Assembly (NCBI GenBank): GCA_040877545.1
Contig: JBBDNN010000034.1
Coordinates: 53,523 to 117,522, forward strand
Direction: 5' to 3'
DNA length: 64,000 nt
From: Gracilimonas sp040877545
Lineage (GTDB): Bacteria; Bacteroidota; Rhodothermia; Balneolales; Balneolaceae
Shown here one piece after another: positions 52,853-61,862 of the stretch (position 1 is its first letter; the number at the start of each line of letters is the position of its first letter). The translations under genes and the position numbers were made by a program. Below the pieces are notes generated by a model, which saw nothing but the letters and a program-made list of their open reading frames with translations, did not search any database and had not been told where the DNA came from.

Positions 52853-53114
52853 TATACTCCTTTAGCCTTGCCGATTCCCGTAGTCGATATAAAATCAACT
52901 ATTTAGCACTCCTTAAAAGGATGATTATTTTAATGAAATCAGTCTTGGGGGGAACACGGGGGGAATAAAACTCATCCTGCCTACCTTATAATTAGCTTAT
53001 TTGGTTATCATTTTAGGTTTACTTCAATTTAGTAAATCTTACTTTTTTTCTCTTCAAAACCTTTGAAATAATGGAGAAAATAGTAACTCAAAAGTTTGTT
53101 TGCGATGGCAAACC
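52853..53114. other. Island left-end spacer
   Basis: No gene is seen. It contains two G-runs in a direct repeat, GGGGGGAA-CAC-GGGGGGAA (52947-52965), about 95 bases from the tRNA break, and an AT-rich remainder. The segment 52933-52968 can be read as MKSVLGGTRGE and stop, possibly the degraded end of an integrase, but this is too short to claim. Confidence 0.4.
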
Positions 53115-53885
53115 TCACCGCGAAAATAATGCAGGGATCCTCTTCGTCTCTCTAAGTAAACTTCTGAGTTTTATATAATCATTGGTGTGATGTATTTTTC
53201 CTCCCTGTTCAATTTTCTCAACTTCATCTAAAAAGAATTTATCACCTGTATACCCATCTTCTGTTTTTATAATTCCCATACAATGAAGTAGTCCATCCTG
53301 TAGGATAACATGAGCAAGTGAAATTTCTATAGGTTCTTCTCTCACCTCTTCGTTTTCATCGATAAGCCATACCTTAGACCATATTTTTTCTTTGGTGTGA
53401 TTTAGCAGAGTTATTAAGTTACTAAGCATTGAACTGTCAAGCAGAATGCGCTGGTCTTCTGCAATGGTTATAAATTTTCCTGACAGGTCCATCCATTCTG
53501 CTTCAAGCTTATTTTCAGGGGTAAAGAAAAAATTATCAGTAGAATTCACCCCATAGGTTAAATCCGTATATTGTAGGGCGGATATGGCTTTGATGATGGA
53601 ACGTTGTTTAGATAATGTCTTTTGTTCTGATTCATTACTGACAGAATATTGGATAGCTAACTTATCCTCTTTATCTCCAACTTTTTTCTTACTGATTTTG
53701 GAGGAGCTTGATAAAATATTTTCAAAAGCAGTATAAATTTTTTTATAAGTCAAAGGTTGATCCGTACCTAAATCAATTCGGGTACCCTCACCTTCAAAAT
53801 CATAAATAGTGAAAGCTTTTTCTGGATGATCCATTACGTACTCAGCAATTCTGATCGCTAATTCTGAAGCATTCAATTTAATCAC
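53115..53885 (-). CDS. Island protein of unknown function, possible WYL-type regulator
   Basis: 256 residues from a GTG start at 53885 (a stop lies just upstream in frame). The N-terminal 70 residues could form a winged helix (LAIRIAEYVMDHPEKAFTIYDF). The C-terminal ISLAHVILQDGLLHCMGIIKTEDGYTGDKFFLDEVEKIE resembles the end of a WYL domain (P..L...DG.WYL.......R.F.LD.I), but the canonical W-Y-L triplet is not seen. BREX loci are often controlled by a WYL protein, BrxR, so a regulator is plausible. Its start is only 14 bases from the divergent 53900 gene. Confidence 0.5.
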   Translation of the reverse strand: MIKLNASELAIRIAEYVMDHPEKAFTIYDFEGEGTRIDLGTDQPLTYKKIYTAFENILSSSSKISKKKVGDKEDKLAIQYSVSNESEQKTLSKQRSIIKAISALQYTDLTYGVNSTDNFFFTPENKLEAEWMDLSGKFITIAEDQRILLDSSMLSNLITLLNHTKEKIWSKVWLIDENEEVREEPIEISLAHVILQDGLLHCMGIIKTEDGYTGDKFFLDEVEKIEQGGKIHHTNDYIKLRSLLRETKRIPALFSR

Positions 53886-53899
53886 CTTATTATCGAGTT

Positions 53900-54583
53900 A
53901 TGTTTTATATACTAATTCCCCAAACTGAATATACCTATGAACCTCACATCATTAGTAAATCTTTGGTTGAAGCCTTAAGCCAAATTAATGACGGAAGAAA
54001 AACGAATAATTTAACACTACTGGTTCGAACTGTTAACAGCCGTGATCTCTTGTGGTTCTACAAAGACATAAGATACAGAGATCGCTTTGCAGACAGAAAT
54101 CGTCTGGAATATTTAAGTTCTTTTTCTGATTCCATTTTAAAAGCTTCTGGTATAAAGCATATCAACTCAGTTAAAGTTGAAGAATATGAAGATCACCCTG
54201 ACAAACTTCTTTATAACATGCAGTATGATGTATTTTTTGCAGACGATTATAGAGTTCGATTAAATACATTGGTTTTAGAGGATGATTTAAATTTCTTTTT
54301 TGAAAAAGGAATTCATTATGCCAGTCAGCACAAAACTATTCCTCTTGTTTTCCATGATCTTCGAAAAATAAACTATCGAAAAAAGAATAATTTTTTTGAT
54401 GTATTGGAATCGTGCAAGCATAATGGACTCCAACATTATTTCTTCCCTACGCAGATTAAAAAATTGGATCATCCAACTATATCATATAACAGAATAGATA
54501 GCTACCTGGATGATCAATATGGTTTATACGAGCTTTCCAACGCACTAAAGGATACTAAAAGCCAACTCCGTTTCGATTATTGA
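53900..54583 (+). CDS. Island protein of unknown function
   Basis: 227 residues. I do not recognise a family. It is soluble, rich in Tyr, Asp and Lys, with segments LLVRTVNSRDLLWFYKDIRYRDRFADRNRLEYL and YNMQYDVFFADDYRVRLNTLVLEDD. No enzyme motif is visible. It is divergent from the WYL-like candidate and overlaps the 3' end of the convergent AAA+ gene by 29 bases. The dense packing suggests the three genes form one old cassette. Confidence 0.6.
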   Translation: MFYILIPQTEYTYEPHIISKSLVEALSQINDGRKTNNLTLLVRTVNSRDLLWFYKDIRYRDRFADRNRLEYLSSFSDSILKASGIKHINSVKVEEYEDHPDKLLYNMQYDVFFADDYRVRLNTLVLEDDLNFFFEKGIHYASQHKTIPLVFHDLRKINYRKKNNFFDVLESCKHNGLQHYFFPTQIKKLDHPTISYNRIDSYLDDQYGLYELSNALKDTKSQLRFDY

Positions 54584-55700
54584 AGTCACTTTGTATTTCA
54601 TTGCGTCGATCTTTAATTAGTATCCACGACTCATCAATAGAAACAACATGGAGCTGACTGTATAAAAAGAGTTCTTTAAAATATGCAGGACTCAATTTTC
54701 CGTGGGTTTCACCATACCAGCTTTGATCTTTTTCTTCTTCTGAAATCTTCCGTCCCGTACAAAACTCAAACCATGCATCTACAAATTCAGATTTAAAATC
54801 TTTGTTATTAATTGGACACAGTAAATCTAATCTGGAAGGTCTATCTACTATATTTGCCGGAATTCTTCCTGGATGATTAGTAGTCAATAAGAATAGAACA
54901 TTGTCTCGCAAAACAAGAGAATCTAATAGTGAAAGCAGCACTGAAATGTTACTTGAACTACTACATAAATCTGCCAGTTCTTCTATAACAATTACTTTGA
55001 GCCTGTTATAAGACTCTGAAAGATTCGACATAATATACTCATAAAAGCTATTTAATGATGTTGAATCTTCTATTCTAATTACTATTGCCTGCCAGTCTTC
55101 AATCAATTCTTGACTAAGTTGATAAATGAACTGGCTTTTCCCGGTCCCTGGTTCTCCATAAAATAAGATTCCTCTCCGGTAGTCCATGTTCAATGACTCA
55201 TATATATCATGTGCATTCAGAAATTTGATAATGTTTTCTTTTGCTGATTTTAAACCTGGATTATACTTCTCCATAGGGAAATAAGACTGCACAGGAATAA
55301 AGGAGTTCTTTGTATTAGTTTTATCAGTGACAAAATCAGAGTCTTCAAGCAGTAACTCTTCTAAATCCTTAAGCATTAAATCATCATATATTTCTTCCGA
55401 AATAGCATTATAAACGGAAGTATCAGATTCTGTTATCTTTTCCTTACTTAAGATTTTACGGTTCCTTTTTATCGGCACCAATACTCCATGACCGTCACTG
55501 TTTCGTGTTGGTATATATTCTGCCGGGGGAATAGTCGATATAGTCTGAATGTTTTTAAATATAATAGCACCCGTTAATTCGTCATATAACATTTTCTGTT
55601 TTTTGGAGCAATTTAAATTTCCAGAATAACTGCGAATTTTATCCCTTCTCAGTTTTTTCTCTTTTCGATGTTTTAAAAGGCTGGTAGATCTATTACTCAT
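54555..55700 (-). CDS. Island AAA+ ATPase with basic N-terminus
   Basis: 381 residues. The N-terminus is strongly basic (LLKHRKEKKLRRDKIRS). An acidic, probably flexible region (residues 85-135) precedes an AAA+ module: Walker A YGEPGTGKSQF (about 182-189), Walker B KVIVIEELADL (about 235-242), sensor 1 FLLTTNHPGRIP (about 270) and a possible arginine finger in DRPSRLD. This is a single-domain AAA+ of the kind found in phage-defence cassettes as a motor or sensor. The partner is unknown; the two flanking unknown genes are candidates. Confidence 0.85.
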   Translation of the reverse strand: MSNRSTSLLKHRKEKKLRRDKIRSYSGNLNCSKKQKMLYDELTGAIIFKNIQTISTIPPAEYIPTRNSDGHGVLVPIKRNRKILSKEKITESDTSVYNAISEEIYDDLMLKDLEELLLEDSDFVTDKTNTKNSFIPVQSYFPMEKYNPGLKSAKENIIKFLNAHDIYESLNMDYRRGILFYGEPGTGKSQFIYQLSQELIEDWQAIVIRIEDSTSLNSFYEYIMSNLSESYNRLKVIVIEELADLCSSSSNISVLLSLLDSLVLRDNVLFLLTTNHPGRIPANIVDRPSRLDLLCPINNKDFKSEFVDAWFEFCTGRKISEEEKDQSWYGETHGKLSPAYFKELFLYSQLHVVSIDESWILIKDRRNEIQSDFNNRNGVGF

Positions 55701-55725
55701 ATTATGTCTTAAAGAATTAGAATTT

Positions 55726-55782
55726 ATAGTTCCACAGATTAAAATCTGTCCGACTAAACTGGTTTTAAAATGCCCGAACTAT
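55726..55782. repeat. Nested palindromic repeat upstream of the AAA+ gene
   Basis: A perfect 7-bp hairpin, ACAGATT-AA-AATCTGT (55734-55749), sits inside a longer inverted pair, ATAGTTC (55726-55732) / GAACTAT (55776-55782). The unit is about 57 bases and begins 26 bases upstream of the AAA+ start codon (55700). It may be a REP-like element or an operator. Confidence 0.5.
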
Positions 55783-55872
55783 GGCTTTGATTTAATGTAA
55801 GGCAGGGCTTTGCCAAAATAGGAAAGCAACTATCTAAATTAGCTTATCAATTAATTAAGCTATAGAAAAATT

Positions 55873-56184
55873 ATGACCAGGGAAGAGTGTTACATTAAAA
55901 TAAGTACAACTGTGTTGTTGTATAATGAACTAAATGAAAAATGGGAGAAGGAGTTTATTAAGTCACTGAAAAAAAGCTCGGTGAAACTACTAATTCAATA
56001 CCCTCCACAACGACTTGGTATGCTTATGAGTTATGAAAAATTTGAAAAATATTTTGCCTATCACCCGGACGATGGTTCAAAACAACTTCATTTTATCGAA
56101 AAGACCACTGTTTCTAAGATGTTTAAGAACGTGAAGTTTTGTTACAAGCGGCAGTTGGAATCAGATGTAATCAAAATGAGTTAA
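55873..56184 (+). CDS. Small island protein of unknown function
   Basis: 103 residues, basic, no known motif: MTREECYIKISTTVLLYNEL and later KKSSVKLLIQYPPQRLGMLMSYEKFEKYF. It lies in the gap between the AAA+ gene and brxA, in the same direction as the BREX operon, with about 165 AT-rich bases to brxA. It could be an accessory protein or a regulator of BREX, by position only. Confidence 0.5.
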   Translation: MTREECYIKISTTVLLYNELNEKWEKEFIKSLKKSSVKLLIQYPPQRLGMLMSYEKFEKYFAYHPDDGSKQLHFIEKTTVSKMFKNVKFCYKRQLESDVIKMS

Positions 56185-56350
56185 TTTGTATTTCTTATAT
56201 AATAAATTGATAGCCCACCTATACCTTTTATATATATAAGGCGATAAAAGTTGGAAAATTTTTTAATCACCATTAAACTTCAACACAATCCTTATTATCA
56301 TTGTTATTTTATCCCTTCTGATTAGGTAAACAATTTAATAAAGTACCACC

Positions 56351-56947
56351 TTGAAATACTTGTTCTCTTTTACTGCTTCTAATGCTATGCTTCCTGAATT
56401 TATAAGAATAGCTGAACTTGTACATAGTGGAAAACCTATTAATGAAATAAATGATCAAGTATTAGGTAAAGAAAAAAAAGCAACCAATAAGCGACAGATA
56501 CAGGAGCTTAAGAGAAGAACTGAATCCCTTACACCCAAACAAATTGAAGTTCTTACCGAAGGAAATATAGATGAACAAAAACAAATCTCTCATCTTGCCT
56601 TATGCAAAGCCTATGGTATATACAGAGATTTTGTAATTGAGGTATTAGCCGAAAAGATAAAGGTATTTGACCATTCATTAACCGACCTTGATTACAACAG
56701 TTTTATCAGCAAAAAGAAAATGGATCATCCTGAATTAGAGGCACTCGCAGAAACAACTCAGAAGAAAGTAAAGCAGGTTATTTACCGTATGTTACAACAA
56801 GTTGGTATTATTGATTCTGTTTCTAATCCTGCTATCTTATCCCCCAGTGTTCAACCTAAAGTTGAAACGTCTATTATTGAAGATAATGCTGAATGGTTTA
56901 AATGTTTCTTTTACACAGAAGAAGCGATCGGGAATATTAATGGGTGA
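56351..56947 (+). CDS. brxA: BREX protein BrxA (DUF1819)
   Basis: 198 residues from a TTG start at 56351 (reading MKYLFSFTASNAMLPEFIRIAEL). The opening SFTAS..LPEFIRIAELV and the helical, DNA-binding-like body (LCKAYGIYRDFVIEVLAEKI) fit DUF1819/BrxA. BrxA is a small DNA-binding component, first gene of type 1 BREX operons. The stop overlaps the brxB start by 8 bases. The upstream 160 bases are very AT-rich and should hold the operon promoter. Confidence 0.9.
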   Translation: MKYLFSFTASNAMLPEFIRIAELVHSGKPINEINDQVLGKEKKATNKRQIQELKRRTESLTPKQIEVLTEGNIDEQKQISHLALCKAYGIYRDFVIEVLAEKIKVFDHSLTDLDYNSFISKKKMDHPELEALAETTQKKVKQVIYRMLQQVGIIDSVSNPAILSPSVQPKVETSIIEDNAEWFKCFFYTEEAIGNING

Positions 56948-57524
56948 AGAAATACTCTATAGAAAGTTTGACCATATTTATAATGTAATTCAAAATCCTG
57001 CCTTCTTAAATATGGATTCCCTGGGCGGAGAGATCCCCTTCTGGATATCTACATACGAAGCAACCCAGGAAAATGAAGTTAACACCGAAATACAAAACAT
57101 GGTTAAGAAACTTCAAAATAATGGGATTAAGCCACATCTGATCAACTTATTTGAACTGTCTATCTCATTATTGGAAACTCATGTTGGATTGGAAAAAATC
57201 TTTAAAGTAGAGCAGAGAAAATCAAAAGAACGTTTCAAAAAAGCTTTACAGTCATCGATAAATATTCATGAGCGGTTTATTCCAGTAATAAAGGATCAGG
57301 TAAAAGAAAATAACCCTGATTTATTAATAATTAATGGAGTGGGTTCGGCATTCCCTTTCATAAGATCTCACAACGTATTGAACAATCTTCAGAGTGCTGT
57401 AAAAGACATTCCAACTGTGATGTTTTTTCCTGGCAAATATACCGGGGAATCTTTGAACCTATTCGGGAAATTAAAGGACGACAACTACTATCGAGCCTTT
57501 AATATTGACAATTACAAGATTTAA
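56940..57524 (+). CDS. brxB: BREX protein BrxB (DUF1788)
   Basis: The open frame reaches back to 56802, but those residues overlap brxA out of frame. ATG 56940 gives the family-like 194-residue protein MGEEILYRKFDHIYNVIQNPAFLNMDSLGGEIPFWI, then LFELSISLLETH and PDLLIINGVGSAFPFIRSHNVLNNL (DUF1788 hallmark). BrxB is required for BREX defence; its biochemical role is unclear. It overlaps brxA by 8 bases and ends 2 bases before brxC, so the three are tightly coupled. Confidence 0.93.
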   Translation: MGEEILYRKFDHIYNVIQNPAFLNMDSLGGEIPFWISTYEATQENEVNTEIQNMVKKLQNNGIKPHLINLFELSISLLETHVGLEKIFKVEQRKSKERFKKALQSSINIHERFIPVIKDQVKENNPDLLIINGVGSAFPFIRSHNVLNNLQSAVKDIPTVMFFPGKYTGESLNLFGKLKDDNYYRAFNIDNYKI

Positions 57525-57526
57525 TT

Positions 57527-60500
57527 ATGAATTTAAAAGAGCTATTTAAAAAAGATTATAATCGCGCCATAGAAACGGTTATTAAAGCAGATGATACTGA
57601 ACATATTCTTCAGGAAGTGGAAGAGTATGTGATAACCAATGAAATTTCCCGAAAACTGGCGGATTTCTTTGAACAGTATAATAATTATGAAGGCGCAAAC
57701 GGTGTATGGATCTCCGGTTTTTTTGGATCTGGTAAATCTCACCTATTAAAGATTCTAAGTTATGTGCTGGAAGATCTAACAATTGCAGATAAACCTTTGG
57801 GAGAACTCTTTGCTGAGAAGGTAGTCAAAGATGCCAAATTAAAAGCAGATATTCAGGCAGGTACACGAATACCTTCCGAAAGCATTCTATTTAATATAGA
57901 TCAGCAAGCTCAGATTACCTCTAAAACTGATGCAAATGCTATTCTTCAGGTATTTTACAAAGTGCTATACGATCATCAGGGCTTCTATGGCTTTCAACCT
58001 CATGTTGCTGAGTTTGAACTTTGGCTTAATAAAGAAGATAAGTACGAAGCTTTTAAAGCTAAATTTAAAGAAGAAGCCGGTAAAGACTGGACAGAAGCTC
58101 GTATCGATTATCATGATCCGGTTGTAGAGGATGCAATTGCAGAAGTGTGTGGGGAGCTATTCAATAAGGAAGCTGATAAATACCTTAATATCCTGGATAA
58201 ATTTGATGATCGAAGTAAATTCTCTATTGAGGATTTTGCCAAAAGAGTAGATGAATATATTCAATCAAAACCGAATGGCTTTCGATTAAATTTTTATGTG
58301 GATGAGGTAGGTCAGTATATAGCCGAAAACACAAAGTTGATGCTGAACCTTCAAACCATTGCTGAGTCATTAGCGTCAAAATGTAAAGGACAGTCCTGGA
58401 TTATTGTTACCTCACAGGAAGATTTGGGAAGTTTAGTGGGTGATGACCGAGCCATTCAAAGTGATGACTTTTCCAAAATCCAGGGGCGTTTTAAAATACG
58501 AATGCCATTAACTTCAGCTAATGTAGATGAGGTTATAGAAAAAAGATTACTTGCAAAAAATGATAAAGGAAGCTCTCACCTGTTTTCTATATGGGATAAA
58601 GAGAAAGACAATATAGCAACGTTAATTTCTTTTGATGATGTTGGTATTCAATTCAAAGAAAGTTTCACAGATGAGCAGGAATTTTCAGCAAAATACCCCT
58701 TTATCCCTTATCAATTTGATTTATTCCAACAATGTATAAAAGCACTGTCGCGCCATAATGCTTTTCAGGGAAAACATGCTTCAGTAGGTGAACGATCAAT
58801 GTTGGGAGTATTTCAGGAAGTTCTGAAAGGACTGGATGACTTTTCTGAACGAAATCTGATAAGCTTTGATCAACTTTTTGAAGGTTTACAATCCACCTTA
58901 CGAACGGAGGTACAAAACTCAATCATAGTTGCGAAGAAAAATTTATCCAATAATCCTTTGGCTATCAGAATTCTAAAGGCGCTTTTCATGGTGAAGTACT
59001 ATGATAGTTTTAAATCTACTATCCGAAATATATCTGTATTGCTGCTTAACGATTTAGATGCAAACCCTAACGAGCACCAAAAGAAAATAGAAGAAGCGTT
59101 GAATTTGCTGGAGCAACAAAATTATGTGCAACGGCATGGCGATGTTTATGAATTTCTTACTGATGTTGAAAAAGATATTCAGGAAGAAATAAAAGCTACC
59201 GAGATCGACTCCTCACAGGTAACTGATCTATTTAATCAATTGCTGTTCGACGGAATTATCAAAGATACCCGCATTCAGTTTGAGGAAAACAAGCAGTTCT
59301 ATGATTTCACTAAAAAAGTGGATGGTGTATTATATGGTAGAGAAAAAGAATTAACCATTGAGCTCGTAACGCCTAACTACGAGCGGTATGATGATATTAC
59401 CTATTACCAGGGGCTTTCAATGGGTCACCAAACCCACATGCTGCTAAAGTTAGCTGCAGATGACCGTATAGTACGTGAGGCAAGGCTATATATTCAAACT
59501 GATAAGTACATTAAGCAGAACCAATCTACTTCTAATAAAGATGCCGTAAAACGAATTCTTTTTGAGCAAGGTCAGCAGAACCAAGAACGAAAAAGAGAGA
59601 TACTGACAAAGCTTGATGAGATGCTCGCCAAATCAACGGTATTCTTGAATGGAACCGAACATAAGGTTTCTTCTACTGGAGATGGTAAAACCAAAGTGAT
59701 TTTCGCATTTCAGGATCTGATTCGATTGGCTTATAGCAAGCTGAAGCTTTTGGGTGATACTACCTATGATGAAAATCGACTTCAAAACATCATGAAAGGA
59801 AAGCAAGATGATCTTTTTGGAGGAGATGACGATTCCATGACCATTCCTGAAAATGAGGTAATGAACTTTATACAACGCAGAAAAAAGCAGAATGACAGAA
59901 CCTCCCTTTCTGATCTTAAGGAACAATTTTCCAAAAAACCGTACGGCTGGAATGAAATGGCAGTATGGTGCATAACGGGTATGTTATTTAAGCGGGGTAA
60001 AGTAGAAGCTAAACAGGATACAAATATTCTGGAAGATGATGTCTTTTTGGATGCTTTAATGAATAACAGAGCCCATTCCAATACTCTGGTGCATCCCCAA
60101 ATAGAATTTGATCAGGGGCAGATCCGGAAATTAAAGCAAGTCCATCAGGAACTATTTAATGAATCTAATCCACATAATGAAGCAAAAGAGGCAGCCGGAT
60201 CATTTAAATCCAAAGCTATGGATGAGCTGGAAACTATCACAAGTTTCCTTGCTCAGAAACAGAATTACCCTTTTATGAAAGACCTTCAGCCGTATGCTGA
60301 GCATTTAAGAAAGCTGAAGGATATGGATTATGCTACACTCATCACAACTATGGACCAGGTTAATGGCGAGATACTGGATGCCAAAGAGGATTACGTTGAT
60401 CCTATAAAACAATTCATGAACAGTGGGCAGCGAGAAATTTATGATCGACTTCGTGATTTTGAAAATTATAACCAGGCGAACTTCAATTATATTGATGCAA

Positions 60501-61027
60501 ATGAAAAGTTGACGATAGAGCAGGTAAAATCGGATCCCATACCTTACCGGGGTAATGCCATGAAAGAGGCAAAATCTGCCATGGATGCTCTTGAAAATAA
60601 GGTGAAGCTGGAACTCAGGGGAGAAAGAGATGCCACTGTTGAACTTATTGATGAGAAGCTGGAAGAAATTAAAGCCCGCCCGGAATATCAGGAACTGGGG
60701 AATGCAGATAAAAACCGGGTATTGGAGCCTTTTCTTCAGAAAAGAGAACTGGCTAAAAACGAGCGGTTTATTGGCAATTTAAAAAATCAACGAACAGATC
60801 TTGGTAACTTGCTTACCAATCAGTTGAATTACTTAATGGAGTTGTCTTCCCCAAGTGATAAGGATGACACACAACCTAAAAAACAGTTTTTCAGGCAATC
60901 TAATCTTCATCCAGCTTATGCAAAGAAAGAGCTGGAATCTGAAGAAGAGGTGGATGGGTATCTGAAGGCGCTTCGGGAAGCCATGGTTGAGCAGATCCAG
61001 AAAAACAGAACCATCAGGCTGGATTAA
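57527..61027 (+). CDS. brxC: BREX P-loop ATPase BrxC
   Basis: 1166 residues, the usual size for BrxC. Walker A is ISGFFGSGKSHLLK (about residues 62-75); the Walker B region is likely in the NFYVDEVGQYI segment. It opens with IKELF-type MNLKELFKKDYNRAIETVIKADD, as in BrxC, and carries YPFIPYQFDLFQ and the long helical C-terminal half. BrxC is the large ATPase core of the BREX complex, acting with PglX and BrxB in DNA methylation and phage exclusion. It is the last gene before the inserted AbiE-like pair; in standard operons pglX follows directly. Confidence 0.96.
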   Translation: MNLKELFKKDYNRAIETVIKADDTEHILQEVEEYVITNEISRKLADFFEQYNNYEGANGVWISGFFGSGKSHLLKILSYVLEDLTIADKPLGELFAEKVVKDAKLKADIQAGTRIPSESILFNIDQQAQITSKTDANAILQVFYKVLYDHQGFYGFQPHVAEFELWLNKEDKYEAFKAKFKEEAGKDWTEARIDYHDPVVEDAIAEVCGELFNKEADKYLNILDKFDDRSKFSIEDFAKRVDEYIQSKPNGFRLNFYVDEVGQYIAENTKLMLNLQTIAESLASKCKGQSWIIVTSQEDLGSLVGDDRAIQSDDFSKIQGRFKIRMPLTSANVDEVIEKRLLAKNDKGSSHLFSIWDKEKDNIATLISFDDVGIQFKESFTDEQEFSAKYPFIPYQFDLFQQCIKALSRHNAFQGKHASVGERSMLGVFQEVLKGLDDFSERNLISFDQLFEGLQSTLRTEVQNSIIVAKKNLSNNPLAIRILKALFMVKYYDSFKSTIRNISVLLLNDLDANPNEHQKKIEEALNLLEQQNYVQRHGDVYEFLTDVEKDIQEEIKATEIDSSQVTDLFNQLLFDGIIKDTRIQFEENKQFYDFTKKVDGVLYGREKELTIELVTPNYERYDDITYYQGLSMGHQTHMLLKLAADDRIVREARLYIQTDKYIKQNQSTSNKDAVKRILFEQGQQNQERKREILTKLDEMLAKSTVFLNGTEHKVSSTGDGKTKVIFAFQDLIRLAYSKLKLLGDTTYDENRLQNIMKGKQDDLFGGDDDSMTIPENEVMNFIQRRKKQNDRTSLSDLKEQFSKKPYGWNEMAVWCITGMLFKRGKVEAKQDTNILEDDVFLDALMNNRAHSNTLVHPQIEFDQGQIRKLKQVHQELFNESNPHNEAKEAAGSFKSKAMDELETITSFLAQKQNYPFMKDLQPYAEHLRKLKDMDYATLITTMDQVNGEILDAKEDYVDPIKQFMNSGQREIYDRLRDFENYNQANFNYIDANEKLTIEQVKSDPIPYRGNAMKEAKSAMDALENKVKLELRGERDATVELIDEKLEEIKARPEYQELGNADKNRVLEPFLQKRELAKNERFIGNLKNQRTDLGNLLTNQLNYLMELSSPSDKDDTQPKKQFFRQSNLHPAYAKKELESEEEVDGYLKALREAMVEQIQKNRTIRLD

Positions 61028-61039
61028 AAAAGCACTTTC

Positions 61040-61080
61040 AAATTTACGGCACATTTCGTAAATAGTGCCAATAATTTGAA
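61040..61080. promoter_or_regulatory. Operator-like inverted repeat upstream of the AbiE-like antitoxin gene
   Basis: A 41-base element: AAATTTAC, GGCAC (61048-61052), 12-base spacer, GTGCC (61065-61069), AATAATTTGAA. It ends 11 bases before the antitoxin start codon. The TAATTTGA part resembles a -7 promoter element, so a bound protein would block transcription. A second copy with the same spacing lies at 63085-63125; 33 of 41 positions match by my count, with the mismatches mostly in the spacer. Confidence 0.7.
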
Positions 61081-61091
61081 ATTGTAGCTAA

Positions 61092-61862
61092 TTGAGTGAC
61101 ATCGCAACAGATAAACTACATATAGAAGATTTGAAAGCTCATTTCAGTGATACCGACGTTTTTAAAACCAAGGATATCACTGCATTTTTCCGTTCTTTTG
61201 AACCCAAACTGAAGAAATCTACTATCAATTGGCGGGTATATCATTTGGTTCAGAAGGGAATCTTAGAACGCATTGGAAGGGGAACCTTCAAGCTTGGGCA
61301 AAAGAAAATATTCGAACCAACTATTGGCAAACAGGAGCGATCCATAGCCGAACTGATACAATCAAGGTTCCCGTATGCAGATTACTGCGTTTGGAATACG
61401 TCGGTCATAAACCAGTTTATGGTTCATCAGCCATTTCGCTTTGTGCACATGGTAGAAGTTGATAAAGAGGCAGCCTCTAATGTATTTAATGAACTGAAGG
61501 AAGAGGGCTGCACAGCATTTCTTAAGCCCGGAAGAGAAATCATGAATAATTATCTGCGGGATGCTAAAAATCCGGTGATCATAAAACCATTAATTACTGA
61601 AGCACCAATTCAGGAAATTGATCACATCCCAACAATCACCCTTGAAAAGCTTTTGGTAGATCTTTTTGCAGATACGGTCATCTTTACCACTTATCAGGGA
61701 AAGGAGCTTAGCACCATTTATCAGGAGGCGTTTAATGCCTATACGGTGAACGTTAAAAAGTTGCTTCGATATGCGGATCGCAGAAAACAGAGACCGAAAA
61801 TCACCTACTTTTTAGAAAGCCTGGATCTACTTCCCATTAAGCATTGGAGGGATGATCTATGA
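61092..61862 (+). CDS. AbiEi-like antitoxin/regulator (DUF6577-type)
   Basis: 256 residues from TTG 61092. The N-terminal winged helix is visible (FKTKDITAFFRSFEPKLKKSTINWRVYHLVQKGILERIGRGTFKLG), followed by a C-terminal domain with IIKPLITEAPIQ and TITLEKLLVDLFAD. This is the AbiEi/DUF6577 plan: a DNA-binding head that represses its own operon and a body that blocks the toxin. The gene overlaps the toxin gene by 4 bases (ATGA). An inverted repeat, GGCAC-N12-GTGCC, lies 22-43 bases upstream and is probably its operator. Confidence 0.85.
   Translation: MSDIATDKLHIEDLKAHFSDTDVFKTKDITAFFRSFEPKLKKSTINWRVYHLVQKGILERIGRGTFKLGQKKIFEPTIGKQERSIAELIQSRFPYADYCVWNTSVINQFMVHQPFRFVHMVEVDKEAASNVFNELKEEGCTAFLKPGREIMNNYLRDAKNPVIIKPLITEAPIQEIDHIPTITLEKLLVDLFADTVIFTTYQGKELSTIYQEAFNAYTVNVKKLLRYADRRKQRPKITYFLESLDLLPIKHWRDDL

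Noticed and set aside
52811..53114. tRNA-Arg interrupted by a group I intron
   Set aside because: No 3' exon (T-arm, GGGTGC acceptor) is found downstream and the break is three bases into the 3' stem, which does not fit a usual intron site.
56802..56939. Hydrophobic N-terminal extension of BrxB
   Set aside because: It lies wholly inside brxA in another frame; family-like sequence starts at 56940.
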